In this document: piece by piece, positions 27,241-36,107 of the stretch
Layout: every line of letters begins with the position of its first letter
How positions within the stretch are numbered: the first letter of the stretch is position 1
Notes under the pieces: model-generated
Seen by the model: the letters and a program-made list of their open reading frames with translations, nothing else
What the model was told of the DNA's origin: nothing
The model's database searches: none
Translations under genes and position numbers: made by a program
Virus record (IMG/VR): IMGVR_UViG_3300035698_012962
Coordinates: 1-64,000 of that record
Origin: a virus
Strand: one strand, 5' to 3'
DNA: 64,000 nt

Positions 27241-27992
27241 ATCACTGTTTCATTTTTAATTTTTAATTTCGGTGAAGTAACTTTAATCGTCATCCACATT
27301 CCAGTACCACCAACATATGTAACATCAAATAAATCATTATATTTATCATTTATAAATTTAGATAATCTGAACTTTTTATGTATATCACGTTTTAATTGTT
27401 TTATATATTTGTCAAAATCTTTCTTACGTTGTGATTTTGGTACATCTGTATCAATCCATCCTATATCAAATGTATGTATATAATATTCAGATCTTAGACC
27501 TAAATCCATATTAAAGAATTGTTCATATTTAGATTCTGTTTTTTCTAAATAATCAGTTTTTTTCAATTCTTTACCTACTGCGTTTTCAGTACTTAAATGT
27601 GGTAAATTATTTACAATATGATCTTCTACAAATTTTTCAATATTAGAAATTTGGTTTTTGTATTCTTTACCTGATACTCTATTTAATTCTATTTGATGTT
27701 TTTCTGATTCCGAAAAATCAACACGAAGATCTGTCCATTCATCAATAGTATCAATGGTTACCTTTATATCTTTATAATCACGTTCTAATTGCTTCTTTAA
27801 CCGTTGTGCTTCTTTATAATCTTCTTGTCCCGGTGTTTCATCACCTACAGATCCATTTTCACGTGTAACAAAATGAATTTGATGTTCGGATTTATCCGAT
27901 ACTTCAAAATATGAATTACGTTCTACGTATTGTTCAATATCATTAATTTCTTTAGAAAAGGTTTCAAATAATAAATCTATTAATTTTATCAT
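27237..27992 (-). CDS. Tagged hypothetical protein, 251 aa
   Basis: Short tag MIKLIDLLFETF with an LFE site at 8-10. The body alternates charged helices (EAQRLKKQLERDYKDIKVTI) and beta strands, ending YVGGTGMWMTIKVTSPKLKI. Charge is mixed and there is no membrane segment. Function unknown. It directly follows the prohead protease gene (3-bp gap). Confidence 0.62.
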   Translation of the reverse strand: MIKLIDLLFETFSKEINDIEQYVERNSYFEVSDKSEHQIHFVTRENGSVGDETPGQEDYKEAQRLKKQLERDYKDIKVTIDTIDEWTDLRVDFSESEKHQIELNRVSGKEYKNQISNIEKFVEDHIVNNLPHLSTENAVGKELKKTDYLEKTESKYEQFFNMDLGLRSEYYIHTFDIGWIDTDVPKSQRKKDFDKYIKQLKRDIHKKFRLSKFINDKYNDLFDVTYVGGTGMWMTIKVTSPKLKIKNETVI

Positions 27993-27995
27993 TTT

Positions 27996-28583
27996 TTATC
28001 CAAGTTCTGTTATGATTTCTCTCATTAAATGTTGTGCTCTACACCAATCACCACATACATCGGTTCCTATTTGTTTCATTATAGATTCGTTCATAGGTGA
28101 CATAAATGCTCCGTGAGTTGATGGGTTAGATACAAAATCCCAACCTATTAGTTCAAAATCTTCTCCAACTTTCACTTTGTTCTCACCTAATGGTGTCGTT
28201 GAACCCATACCTCTAGATGATATACCTAAAAGTATTTCTGCTCTAATCAATTCCTTTAGAATATTTCCTGAAGGAGTATTTAAAATTTCTACAGTTCCTA
28301 TTAAATCATCACCATCCCAGTGGATTTCTCTGATATTATGTGAAACATTTTTTAAGTTAATTACAGAAGAATCAGGGTGATCTAATTCACCTAACGCTCT
28401 TCGTTCTTTTATAAGAGTTTCGTATTTTTTACATTCTCTTTCCAGAATATTTCTTGGGTATATTCGTCCGTTCTGATTTTCTTTACCAGCTCTTTGTAAA
28501 ACACCTCGTACTAAAACTCGACCTGACGAATCTTCTTGTAATTTTCCTTCGAATAATTGTGTTTCAATTAATAGTTTTTTCAT
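27996..28583 (-). CDS. gp21: Prohead maturation protease, gp21-like, 195 aa
   Basis: A herpesvirus-type serine protease fold. Landmarks are RGVLQRAGKENQNGRIYPR, GELDHP with the catalytic His near 69, GISSRGMGS with the catalytic Ser near 123, and FELIGWDFVSNPSTHGAF. It is close to T4 gp21 in length (212 aa). In T4 it lies in the prohead core and cuts scaffold, capsid and internal proteins after (L/I)-x-E. Its place among twelve tagged genes fits that role. Its own N-terminus has LFE-GKLQE, a possible self-cleavage site. Confidence 0.9.
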   Translation of the reverse strand: MKKLLIETQLFEGKLQEDSSGRVLVRGVLQRAGKENQNGRIYPRNILERECKKYETLIKERRALGELDHPDSSVINLKNVSHNIREIHWDGDDLIGTVEILNTPSGNILKELIRAEILLGISSRGMGSTTPLGENKVKVGEDFELIGWDFVSNPSTHGAFMSPMNESIMKQIGTDVCGDWCRAQHLMREIITELG

Positions 28584-28623
28584 GATGTTAATTCTGTTTT
28601 AATTAAATTTGGTTCTAGTAGAT

Positions 28624-29856
28624 TCATTTTAAATTCCGTTTGATATACTCTCGTGCAGATTTTTCAGAAATAAACCAATATGTTGAAATATCCATCAATG
28701 TTTTCTTTCTCCATTTATTATCTTTATGGTGATACACCTTACCTTCAGCGTCTGAAATGTAATAATAAGTCTCAACTGCTCCCTTTCTCAACAGTTGGTT
28801 ACTGACAATCCAATAGTTTCCTTCTTTTGGCTCTTTTTTCAAGAAACTCCTTTCCTCATTTACTGATTCTGGTAATGGTCGACCTCTCTTTATATTATAA
28901 ACATATGAATCATATGCAGTTTTAATATCAATACTTTTTGAATTTTTTCTCCCATGTTTGAAATATCGGATTCTACTTGAGTATTTATCATATTTTGGTT
29001 TGTACACTGCATCCCGTTCACTCACATACGGACTGAAAACATCAGGTTTTTTTTTCTTAAATTCATCAAATGACATTGCACTAACTTCGTTTATTGATTC
29101 TATCATATAAGATGATGACCAATTAATTTGATCTATGATATCATCCATTGCGTCACCTCTACTATAATCTTCGATTTTCTCGTTTACATTTTGTTCGAAA
29201 AAATCTGCATCATACCAATCTTGAGCTCGATCATCATCGTTGAATTCCATACCTTTTAATACTGCCTTCATTTGGTCCTTGAATTTTTGATTATCCGTTT
29301 TTGTTTTCAGTTTATCTTTTTGATGTTTTAATTTCTTTAACTTTCTCATTTTGGTACGGTCAGCTTCAGTTAACGATTCGCTAAATTGAGTTACAATTTT
29401 CTTCTGAAATTTATTATTTGGTTTACCTGAAAGAGCAGTTGCAAAATCCATTCTGTCTTTTAGTGTACCTTTTCGTATATAATCAAAAAGTTTCTTTGAA
29501 TCTAAATTATGAGTATTGATAAATTTTTCAACTGCATCTGCGCGTGTACCAGAAAATCTTGCAATTCCTTGGGCATCTGAATTTATTGATTCACTTACGG
29601 CTCTTTTGGGATATGATTTACCAAATACTTTAAATTCATCTTCTACTGGAATATCTCCTTTTTGGTGATATTCATTTTTAGTCGACCATCCTTTGTCAAT
29701 AACATTAAAGAATTTCTTTTTGGTTTCATCATCCATATCAACGGGTGAATCAAATCCAAATTTATCCAATACCTTTTTGAAGAATACTTGATATTCAGAT
29801 TCTTCTTGTATTGTAGATTTAATAAGTTCTTTTAATTTTGATTTTGTAATTTTCAT
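28624..29856 (-). CDS. Tagged protein with several candidate internal cleavage sites, 410 aa
   Basis: Tag MKITKSKLKELIKSTIQEES with IQE at 16-18. Unusually, the short linker type ES-[LIV]-[TN]-E recurs inside: SLTE-A at about 164, SINE-VSAM at 257, LPE-SVNE at 330-334. Each lies between a helical and a beta region. These match the gp21 consensus, so the protein may be cut into four or more pieces in the prohead. The final segment, GNYWIVSNQLLRKGAVETYYYISDA, looks like a separate beta domain. Function of the pieces is unknown. Confidence 0.65.
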   Translation of the reverse strand: MKITKSKLKELIKSTIQEESEYQVFFKKVLDKFGFDSPVDMDDETKKKFFNVIDKGWSTKNEYHQKGDIPVEDEFKVFGKSYPKRAVSESINSDAQGIARFSGTRADAVEKFINTHNLDSKKLFDYIRKGTLKDRMDFATALSGKPNNKFQKKIVTQFSESLTEADRTKMRKLKKLKHQKDKLKTKTDNQKFKDQMKAVLKGMEFNDDDRAQDWYDADFFEQNVNEKIEDYSRGDAMDDIIDQINWSSSYMIESINEVSAMSFDEFKKKKPDVFSPYVSERDAVYKPKYDKYSSRIRYFKHGRKNSKSIDIKTAYDSYVYNIKRGRPLPESVNEERSFLKKEPKEGNYWIVSNQLLRKGAVETYYYISDAEGKVYHHKDNKWRKKTLMDISTYWFISEKSAREYIKRNLK

Positions 29857-29860
29857 ATTT

Positions 29861-30127
29861 TTACTTTTTTAAATACACCCAAAATTCCTTTGGATTTTGT
29901 AGTTTCGTAACTCCACTTTGTAAGATACCTTTAATAATTGTTCCTAATATTTCACCATCGGAATACTTATCATATGCACGTGAATCAACTCCCTTTCTAT
30001 TCTTTACATCGTCTACTAAATCTTTAAATGCTTTATCAAATTTTTTAACATTTGAAACTGCATCTTCATTAATATTTGATAATTCTTCTCTAATAATTTC
30101 TTGTAATTGTTTTTTTGTTAATTTCAT
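29861..30127 (-). CDS. Tagged small protein, 88 aa
   Basis: Tag MKLTKKQLQEIIREELSNIN with INE at 19-21, then a compact helical domain AFKDLVDDVKNRKGVD and TKLQNPKEFWVYLKK. The first 45 bases of the gene are identical to those of the next gene upstream. The two genes overlap by one base (TAATG type). Candidate packaged protein. Confidence 0.65.
   Translation of the reverse strand: MKLTKKQLQEIIREELSNINEDAVSNVKKFDKAFKDLVDDVKNRKGVDSRAYDKYSDGEILGTIIKGILQSGVTKLQNPKEFWVYLKK
30083..30127 (-). repeat. 45-bp tag-encoding repeat, copy 1
   Basis: Identical over 45 bases to 30376-30420. It encodes the first 15 residues of two adjacent proteins, which then diverge at once. Confidence 0.9.
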
Positions 30128-30420
30128 TATTTTATCATTCCTTTAAGTTCTGTTTTTATTCTTTTAGCAGTTTCACCTTTCCAAGTGTGTGCATTTGATA
30201 AGAAATATACTACAATAGATTTTGCACTATCCATAAGGTATTTATCATTAATAGATGTTAATGAATGCATTGCTTCCAAATATGGCTTGGCCGCGTAATT
30301 TACCTTTTTCCAATCTTTACTGATCTCATTTGCTATTACATATAAAGGCCTCTGACCTTCAGTTAATCGTTGGATTTCTTCTCTAATAATTTCTTGTAAT
30401 TGTTTTTTTGTTAATTTCAT
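30127..30420 (-). CDS. Tagged small protein, 97 aa
   Basis: Tag MKLTKKQLQEIIREEIQRLT with LTE at 19-21. The mature part, GQRPLYVIANEISKDW, followed by helices, is unrelated to the body of the 88-residue neighbour, although the tags are near identical. This means the tag was spread as a module. Unknown role. The ATG overlaps the upstream stop by 4 bases. Confidence 0.65.
   Translation of the reverse strand: MKLTKKQLQEIIREEIQRLTEGQRPLYVIANEISKDWKKVNYAAKPYLEAMHSLTSINDKYLMDSAKSIVVYFLSNAHTWKGETAKRIKTELKGMIK
30376..30420 (-). repeat. 45-bp tag-encoding repeat, copy 2
   Basis: Second copy of the tag-encoding block at 30083-30127, with no mismatch. Confidence 0.9.
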
Positions 30421-31427
30421 ACCATTTTATTTATTAATGTTGTAATAAATTCTGCACTTATTGATTTTTTCTTTACTTTCTTTTTCTTTCCACCTACTTC
30501 AATCTCTAATACAGCATTCCGTCTGTCCCACTTTAATACAACATCCTTGGGATGAACTTTTGTATTATTGATGATAGACTTAACCACAACTGCTGCGAAT
30601 GTGCCTTCAATCCCATCCCAATGTTTTACTTTTGTTCCTCTGTACTTTTGTGAGAATGATAGTAAATCATTTGGGGATACTTCAGTCAATGATTCTGTTA
30701 GAAATTCGTTATAAAGGGTTTCCATCTGTTTCATTAAATCTGGAAGTTGATCACCCAATGTTTTATACTTACGAATATTTAGCCCAACATCTCCTGATAT
30801 AAAATCAATTATTCTAACATTCTTAACATCATTACCATTACCCAATTTTTCTAAAAATGATTCTACTTTTTTAGAATCCCATTTTGCTTTAAGTAATTGA
30901 TGAATTGCTTTTCCGTATTTAGAATCTTCAAAAAAGTCAGTAGCTCTACGGGATGATTCATTCACTGATTCATTTATATCATCTAATGATGTGTCTAATG
31001 TTTGTAGCTTCCCTACTAATTTCACTACTCGTTCTTTTATTTTTTTAATATGACTTTGTGTCCGTTTCCAATAGGCATCTTTAGGTACTTCATTTTCCAT
31101 TCGGATTCTGTTGTACCAATTTAGAAATTTATCCATTTCTTGTAGTTCATATCGGATCTTACGAATTCCACAACCTATTTTTTGATTTGGAGTTGCTTCA
31201 CTATTTTTTAACTCTAACCATCGGTTTGTGTATTCTTCATTTACTCTTGTATATCCAGTAGACTTATTTAACCTATCTACATATTCATCATCAGTAGAAT
31301 CCCCTTTTGCAAAAGCGTGTGGAGTTTGATACCCTGCTACATTTCCCGTAGCGGACATTTCTTCCAATTCTTCTTCTTCTTCTTTTATTAATTCTCTAAT
31401 AAGTTTTCTTAATTGGGATTTTTTCAT
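30417..31427 (-). CDS. Tagged virion-type protein with several internal cleavage sites, 336 aa
   Basis: Tag MKKSQLRKLIRELIKEEEEE with sites IKE-16 and LEE-23. The segment MSATGNVAGYQTPHAFAKG that follows, and a helical domain NQKIGCGIRKIRYELQEMDK, are shared by hypothetical proteins near the portal in marine T4-like phages (from memory). Internal sites are INE-153 before SVNE, and LTE-245 and LTE-249 before VSPND. The C-terminal domain is basic and beta-type with GGKKKKVKKKS. It looks like a polyprotein in which each piece starts after an I/L-x-E site. Confidence 0.68.
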   Translation of the reverse strand: MKKSQLRKLIRELIKEEEEELEEMSATGNVAGYQTPHAFAKGDSTDDEYVDRLNKSTGYTRVNEEYTNRWLELKNSEATPNQKIGCGIRKIRYELQEMDKFLNWYNRIRMENEVPKDAYWKRTQSHIKKIKERVVKLVGKLQTLDTSLDDINESVNESSRRATDFFEDSKYGKAIHQLLKAKWDSKKVESFLEKLGNGNDVKNVRIIDFISGDVGLNIRKYKTLGDQLPDLMKQMETLYNEFLTESLTEVSPNDLLSFSQKYRGTKVKHWDGIEGTFAAVVVKSIINNTKVHPKDVVLKWDRRNAVLEIEVGGKKKKVKKKSISAEFITTLINKMV

Positions 31428-31429
31428 TA

Positions 31430-31777
31430 TTATTTCATTGCCTTAAATATTGGTTTTAGTAACTTAAAATAAGTTACTTCATCTTTTTTAACATCATATG
31501 ATGGTTTAAATCGTTTAGATGTTTGGTATATATAATCACCAGATCCTTTTTCTAATACATCAATTGGTAGATTTTCTTCACCTTCCCAAAATGGAGTAGC
31601 GTAAATAAGATGTTTTCCACTTACCCACATAAACGTTCCTGCCATTGCTTCGTAATCCGGTTGCCAACCATCTACTTTTTTATTTTTATATTTATTTCTT
31701 AAATGTGAAATGAATTCATATTGGTAATCATAATCTACAGATTCTTTTAGTAATGATTTTAATTTAATATTTTTCAT
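31430..31777 (-). CDS. Tagged hypothetical protein, 115 aa
   Basis: Short tag MKNIKLKSLLKES with LKE at 10-12, the same type as in the 188-residue protein. The mature part, YEAMAGTFMWVSGKHLIYAT and PFWEGEENLPIDV, is a small beta domain with an amphipathic end. Function unknown. It overlaps the upstream gene by 4 bp. Confidence 0.65.
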   Translation of the reverse strand: MKNIKLKSLLKESVDYDYQYEFISHLRNKYKNKKVDGWQPDYEAMAGTFMWVSGKHLIYATPFWEGEENLPIDVLEKGSGDYIYQTSKRFKPSYDVKKDEVTYFKLLKPIFKAMK

Positions 31778-32661
31778 AATTTTTTTAGTTTTTTCTTTAG
31801 TTCCTGAATCAACTCATAAGATATCATCATTGTAGATACATACTTATCAGGTATTCGTTGTTTTACTTTAAATCTTTCTAGTAGCTGAATGATTTCATCC
31901 AATTTAATAGATGTTACTTTATCTTTTACCTTTGGTGATATCTTTTTAAGTTCACCTAATACTTTCTTACGTTCAGTATCAATAAAAGTAGAAAAATCAT
32001 TTGTATTAGATATATTATTGATGTAGTTTTTTAATACCGATTTTTGGTCTGTATTTAGTGTATTGTACTTTTTATTAAAGTTTTCCACTAAAATTTTATA
32101 AGTAAGTAAACGTAAATCTTTTTCTTGTTCCTTATATTCTTTGAACATTATCTCATTTAACTTCTCTCCTTTATTTTGAATGGATGATGACATTACGTGT
32201 TCTACGATGGTATACTTCGAATTAAATATATCTTTGATATCATATCCAGATTCATGCTTAGCTTCAAACAATTTATATACAGATGCTAGTTCTTTATAGT
32301 TAGTTATATTAGATGAAAAGAATTTATCCGTATCGAATGATTCTTTTATTTTTTTAACCAACTCATACTTTTCTCTAGTAACTTTCTTTAAATCTACTTT
32401 ACGTAAATGTTCTTCGGTTACAAGATCAATAAACTTTTCAGCTCTGTTTTCAGAATTATACTTTTCATTCATCAATAGATGGTATAATTTAAGTTCCTTA
32501 GCCAATTCAGTTTTTGACCCAAAATGCTCTTGTAGAATAGATTGGGCGTTTTGGTCTTTATTATTAAGAATCTCTAATGTTATTTGTCGTACTAATAATT
32601 CAAATAAAATCCCAGTATTTTTGTACTTACTATGTTTTATTTGTGATTTACGGTTTTTCAT
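31774..32661 (-). CDS. Conserved head-region protein, 295 aa
   Basis: An all-helical, basic protein starting MKNRKSQIKHSKYKNTGILF and continuing ELLVRQITLEILNNK. This opening is shared by a protein near the portal of marine T4-like phages (recalled, not checked). It has no tag. It is the first gene of the unit that includes the protease, with a promoter variant 41 bp upstream. A role in the prohead core is likely from context only. Confidence 0.65.
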   Translation of the reverse strand: MKNRKSQIKHSKYKNTGILFELLVRQITLEILNNKDQNAQSILQEHFGSKTELAKELKLYHLLMNEKYNSENRAEKFIDLVTEEHLRKVDLKKVTREKYELVKKIKESFDTDKFFSSNITNYKELASVYKLFEAKHESGYDIKDIFNSKYTIVEHVMSSSIQNKGEKLNEIMFKEYKEQEKDLRLLTYKILVENFNKKYNTLNTDQKSVLKNYINNISNTNDFSTFIDTERKKVLGELKKISPKVKDKVTSIKLDEIIQLLERFKVKQRIPDKYVSTMMISYELIQELKKKLKKL

Positions 32662-32702
32662 ATTGTTGTTTATTAAATGTAAATAAAGAATATCCTATAC
32701 AG

Positions 32703-32712
32703 TATAAATATA
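32703..32712 (-). promoter_or_regulatory. Phage promoter motif, variant (TATATTTATA)
   Basis: CTTATATTTATAC on the coding strand, one base from consensus, 41 bp upstream of the ATG at 32661. It lies in the 80-bp gap after the portal gene. Confidence 0.55.
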
Positions 32713-32741
32713 AGATAAAATTAGTTTTCATATTATTTTCT

Positions 32742-35570
32742 TTAAGTTATAATATCTTTGCTCTTTTTCTTCATATTTTTAGCCACTCTCAATGAAGAAA
32801 GTTTATCCTTTTTACTGTAACCCTCTGTTTCTCTGTTTCTTGGTTTTTCATTTTCTTTATTTCCTAATGGATCTCTTCCATATGCGTGATCATCTCTACC
32901 ATAATTTCCACCTTCTTTTGGTCTACCCCCTTTATTGGAAAATTCACTTTTTATATTTTCCAATTCACCTTCAACATCAACGGGGTCGGGTTGTTCAGCT
33001 GGGTCTTCACCTAATGTAGAAATTTGCTCATGTCTAAATTGATCTTTTAAATCTTGGATAATTTTAACTTTTTGTTTATCTTTCTCTTCTTCAGATAGAT
33101 TAAACACTTTTTCATAAATATAATCAGTTGAAAACATCTTCAGTCGTTTCATATCATCTGCCAGTCTTACTTTTTCAGACCATAAATTTATTTTCTCTTG
33201 TTCATAAATGGTAGATGGGTTTGTCAATTTCAATTCAAAATTAGTAATATCTCTCTCTGGTACACCTATTGAATATAAATGTAGAATAGCGATCTTAGTT
33301 AATTCAGATACAACGATTCTCTGAATTCTTTCAATAGTTCTTGCAAATCGAACATCTTCTGCGGCGATCGTAGCTTTACCCGAGTTATGTATAATAACAC
33401 CAGCATCTGTACCAAAGTTATGATATTTTGCTATACGAACATCACACGTATCAATACGTTCATTTAATATCTCAACCGATTTAACCTTATGATTTTTAAA
33501 ATTATTTATAAAACCTTTATTATTCTGTGATAAAGGCATATGTTCCATTATAAAATCAAGTTTATCTATTTTATGAAAATTAAAAATTCTATTTAAAGTA
33601 TTTCTATCTACATTTAATTTATTTTCAAGTTCCTTAAATGATTTTGAAAGTGTCGCATATTTTACAATAGTTCCTAATTCAAATTTGTCATATTTTGTAT
33701 TATATAATTCTAAATCTTCATCAGTATAACAACAATTATTACTACAATATAATTGATCACTACTACTTGTTATATAAATTTCATTATCACAATTGACATT
33801 TTTACATTTTATATATTCACCAGTTCTGGTTCCTTTGTTCCATGGACCATTAGTTTGTACCCATTCTCCTAATTTTTTAGATGATTTTATTCCTCCAATT
33901 CTACCGTTTTTTGATTGGTTTTCTAAAAACGTATCACTGTTTCTATACAGTTCCATTGCTAACGAATTATTTCCTTCTCTAGCCAATTGAATATGATAAT
34001 TTCTATGTTCATTCCAATCCATAGAACAATCAAAATTATCAGGATTATTATTCCATTTATTTAAATCAATGTGGTGTATGACTTTTCCCTTCTTCCGTTT
34101 ATTAAAATATTCTGCGACAAGTTGATGAACTAGTTTATATTTATTATCAGATGGATTATAAACAGTAGTATAATCTTTAATAAATTTATTGTCACTTCTA
34201 TCTAAATATAGTGGCATAAGAGAATCATCTTTTTTTAGTTCTATTGCGTCTACCCATTCACCATCTCTCTTTAAAAACTTATGATCAGGTGTACAAGTTA
34301 TAAACTTATCATTATCTAACCATACTTTAACAACTTTAGCATCTTTTCTTGTCATACCTGCCCATTCTAATTTACCAGGTACAATATTATTTGTTTCTTC
34401 ATCCAATGAATAAACATAATGTTGAATTCCATTTTCAAAATCTTCTATAATCTCTTCTGCTGTTTTAGTTTCACCAGACAGTAAAGGAATTTTTGTGTCA
34501 GGTGATATACATACGTCTTCCTCGTATCCTAAATACGCTTTTGGAATTTTCAATGCAGCAAATAACTTAGCTTTAAGATAATCAATATCCTCAATCGCGT
34601 TATATTCTAAACCTGGTAATGAATCAATCTTAGTTCCACTATCAGATCCCCTAACTGGAAGAAAGAAATCTTCAGTTAGATTTTGCATATTATATTTTAA
34701 GTTGTAATCTCCAGATTTTTTATCTAAAAATGGAATTTTCTTCATCTTATTAATAATCTTCTGCATGTAATTATCAATCTCATTTGGATTGACATTACCG
34801 ATATCAATAGAAAAGATTCTCTTCTCTGGAGCTCTCATTATTCTATGGATTAACATAGCATCTTCCATTAATGTTAATTGTTTCCACAATCTTCTTGCGT
34901 TTTCAATCATTGCTTTACCATAAGGAAGGAAGTTAGTATCTGAAAGTAAACGAAAATGAGCCATTTCGTAATTTTCATATTCACTCTTTATTGTATTCTC
35001 TACTTTAAATTTAACATAGTTCGGATTTTCAGGATCAGTATCCTCTAATCGTTCTACATTATAAACAGAAAGTGGTTGTACATTTACAACTCCGGCGCCT
35101 TCTGCCATTTCTAATGAAAGATAAAAATCACCATACTTTGATAAATTGCGAACCCAAGGCCAAATGTTGAATTCAATATTTAATATGTCATAAAATAGAT
35201 TCTCTAAATTTTCCCGTATTGTTTGATTTGGGGATTTGATTGTTAATACGTCACCAAATTCAGATTGTAATGTAGATTCATCTGCATATATATCTAATGC
35301 AGAACTGATAATAGCATCCATATCCATACTATCATAATCTCTAAATAATTCTCTACGTATTTGTTGATATGCTAATGAATTATTTTGCCCCAGTTGATCA
35401 TAGAATGATTTTTGTAATCTTGAATATCTATCAGTAGATGAACGTAAATTTGTAATTTGCCGTTTATCCAAATCAGTTACATTACGTTTACCATCCGCAT
35501 CAACTGTTATAATCGTTTGTGTTGAAAATAATTTCTTTAACCTATCAAAAAATGATTTGTTATCTGCCAT
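32742..35570 (-). CDS. gp20: Portal protein, gp20-like, interrupted by an in-frame intein, 942 aa precursor
   Basis: The exteins are residues 1-353 and 730-942. Portal landmarks include FRDYDSMDMDAIISSALDIY, ALKIPKAYLGYEEDV before the insertion, and SGKATIAAEDVRFARTIERIQRIV after it. Joined, they make 566 aa, close to T4 gp20 (524 aa), with the highly conserved phrase GYEEDV-SGKATIAAEDVRF restored. Residues 354-729 are the intein described separately. In T4 the portal dodecamer nucleates the prohead and passes DNA. Splicing is needed for a functional portal, so the intein is likely active. Confidence 0.92.
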   Translation of the reverse strand: MADNKSFFDRLKKLFSTQTIITVDADGKRNVTDLDKRQITNLRSSTDRYSRLQKSFYDQLGQNNSLAYQQIRRELFRDYDSMDMDAIISSALDIYADESTLQSEFGDVLTIKSPNQTIRENLENLFYDILNIEFNIWPWVRNLSKYGDFYLSLEMAEGAGVVNVQPLSVYNVERLEDTDPENPNYVKFKVENTIKSEYENYEMAHFRLLSDTNFLPYGKAMIENARRLWKQLTLMEDAMLIHRIMRAPEKRIFSIDIGNVNPNEIDNYMQKIINKMKKIPFLDKKSGDYNLKYNMQNLTEDFFLPVRGSDSGTKIDSLPGLEYNAIEDIDYLKAKLFAALKIPKAYLGYEEDVCISPDTKIPLLSGETKTAEEIIEDFENGIQHYVYSLDEETNNIVPGKLEWAGMTRKDAKVVKVWLDNDKFITCTPDHKFLKRDGEWVDAIELKKDDSLMPLYLDRSDNKFIKDYTTVYNPSDNKYKLVHQLVAEYFNKRKKGKVIHHIDLNKWNNNPDNFDCSMDWNEHRNYHIQLAREGNNSLAMELYRNSDTFLENQSKNGRIGGIKSSKKLGEWVQTNGPWNKGTRTGEYIKCKNVNCDNEIYITSSSDQLYCSNNCCYTDEDLELYNTKYDKFELGTIVKYATLSKSFKELENKLNVDRNTLNRIFNFHKIDKLDFIMEHMPLSQNNKGFINNFKNHKVKSVEILNERIDTCDVRIAKYHNFGTDAGVIIHNSGKATIAAEDVRFARTIERIQRIVVSELTKIAILHLYSIGVPERDITNFELKLTNPSTIYEQEKINLWSEKVRLADDMKRLKMFSTDYIYEKVFNLSEEEKDKQKVKIIQDLKDQFRHEQISTLGEDPAEQPDPVDVEGELENIKSEFSNKGGRPKEGGNYGRDDHAYGRDPLGNKENEKPRNRETEGYSKKDKLSSLRVAKNMKKKSKDIIT
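33384..34511 (-). other. HNH intein in the portal gene, 376 aa
   Basis: Boundaries are sharp: Cys-354 opens block A (CISPDTKIPLLSG), TPDH at 427-430 is block B, and VRIAKYHNFGTDAGVIIHN ends at Asn-729, followed by Ser-730 as the +1 nucleophile. An HNH homing nuclease is inserted (VHQLVAEYFN at 481-490, IHHIDLN at 498-504, NNNPDNF) and a Cys-rich knuckle follows (CKNVNC...CSNNCC, 589-614). All residues needed for splicing (Cys1, His-Asn end, Ser+1) are present. Confidence 0.92.
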
Positions 35571-35579
35571 AATTTATAA

Positions 35580-36107
35580 TTATATATTTTTTCTATTTTT
35601 CCAAAAATTGGTTGCATCCTTTGATTGAGGACTTGCAGGTTTGAACTTTTTCTTAAAGTATCGCTCTGCTAAATTATACATCTCCGTTGCTACTTTTTGT
35701 CGTCTATATGTTGGGTGAACTTGTACAGCTCCTTCTAATTCAGTATCACTAATTCCACTCCATTTGGCAATATCTAAATCACCTGCATATAATCCTGATG
35801 GAATATGGAAGGAAGTTACTGCTCCATAAAAATCATCATCTGACTTATTTCTATCTGTTAATATAAACTCAAAATCTTTTTTCTTAACTTTCTTTAATAC
35901 CTTTTCTTTTTTTAATTGAGTTCTGTAATATTCAGTAATTTTATCATGATCAATATTATCAAATTTACCAGTTTCAAATAAAATATCCATTAACTTAGGG
36001 CTTTCATTTGTTGGAAGAAACGCATTATGAAATGGATTAGAGTATACTCTTCCCAAATCGAATGTTTGATTTCCTATTTTAACTGTTTTAATATTAGGTG
36101 GTCTCAT
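35580..36107 (-). CDS. GNAT-type acetyltransferase-like protein, 175 aa
   Basis: The C-terminal third has VQVHPTYRRQKVATEMYNLA, the GNAT motif A that binds acetyl-CoA (V-x-P-x-YR-x-x-x-VA-x-x-M-x), ending in FKPASPQSKDATNFWKNR. Inside the N-terminal part, PKLMDILFETGKFD (residues 37-50) resembles the short tags, although it is not at the start. It begins directly at the end of the 129-residue gene. It is next to the portal gene, so it may modify a head protein, but the target is unknown. Confidence 0.6.
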   Translation of the reverse strand: MRPPNIKTVKIGNQTFDLGRVYSNPFHNAFLPTNESPKLMDILFETGKFDNIDHDKITEYYRTQLKKEKVLKKVKKKDFEFILTDRNKSDDDFYGAVTSFHIPSGLYAGDLDIAKWSGISDTELEGAVQVHPTYRRQKVATEMYNLAERYFKKKFKPASPQSKDATNFWKNRKNI

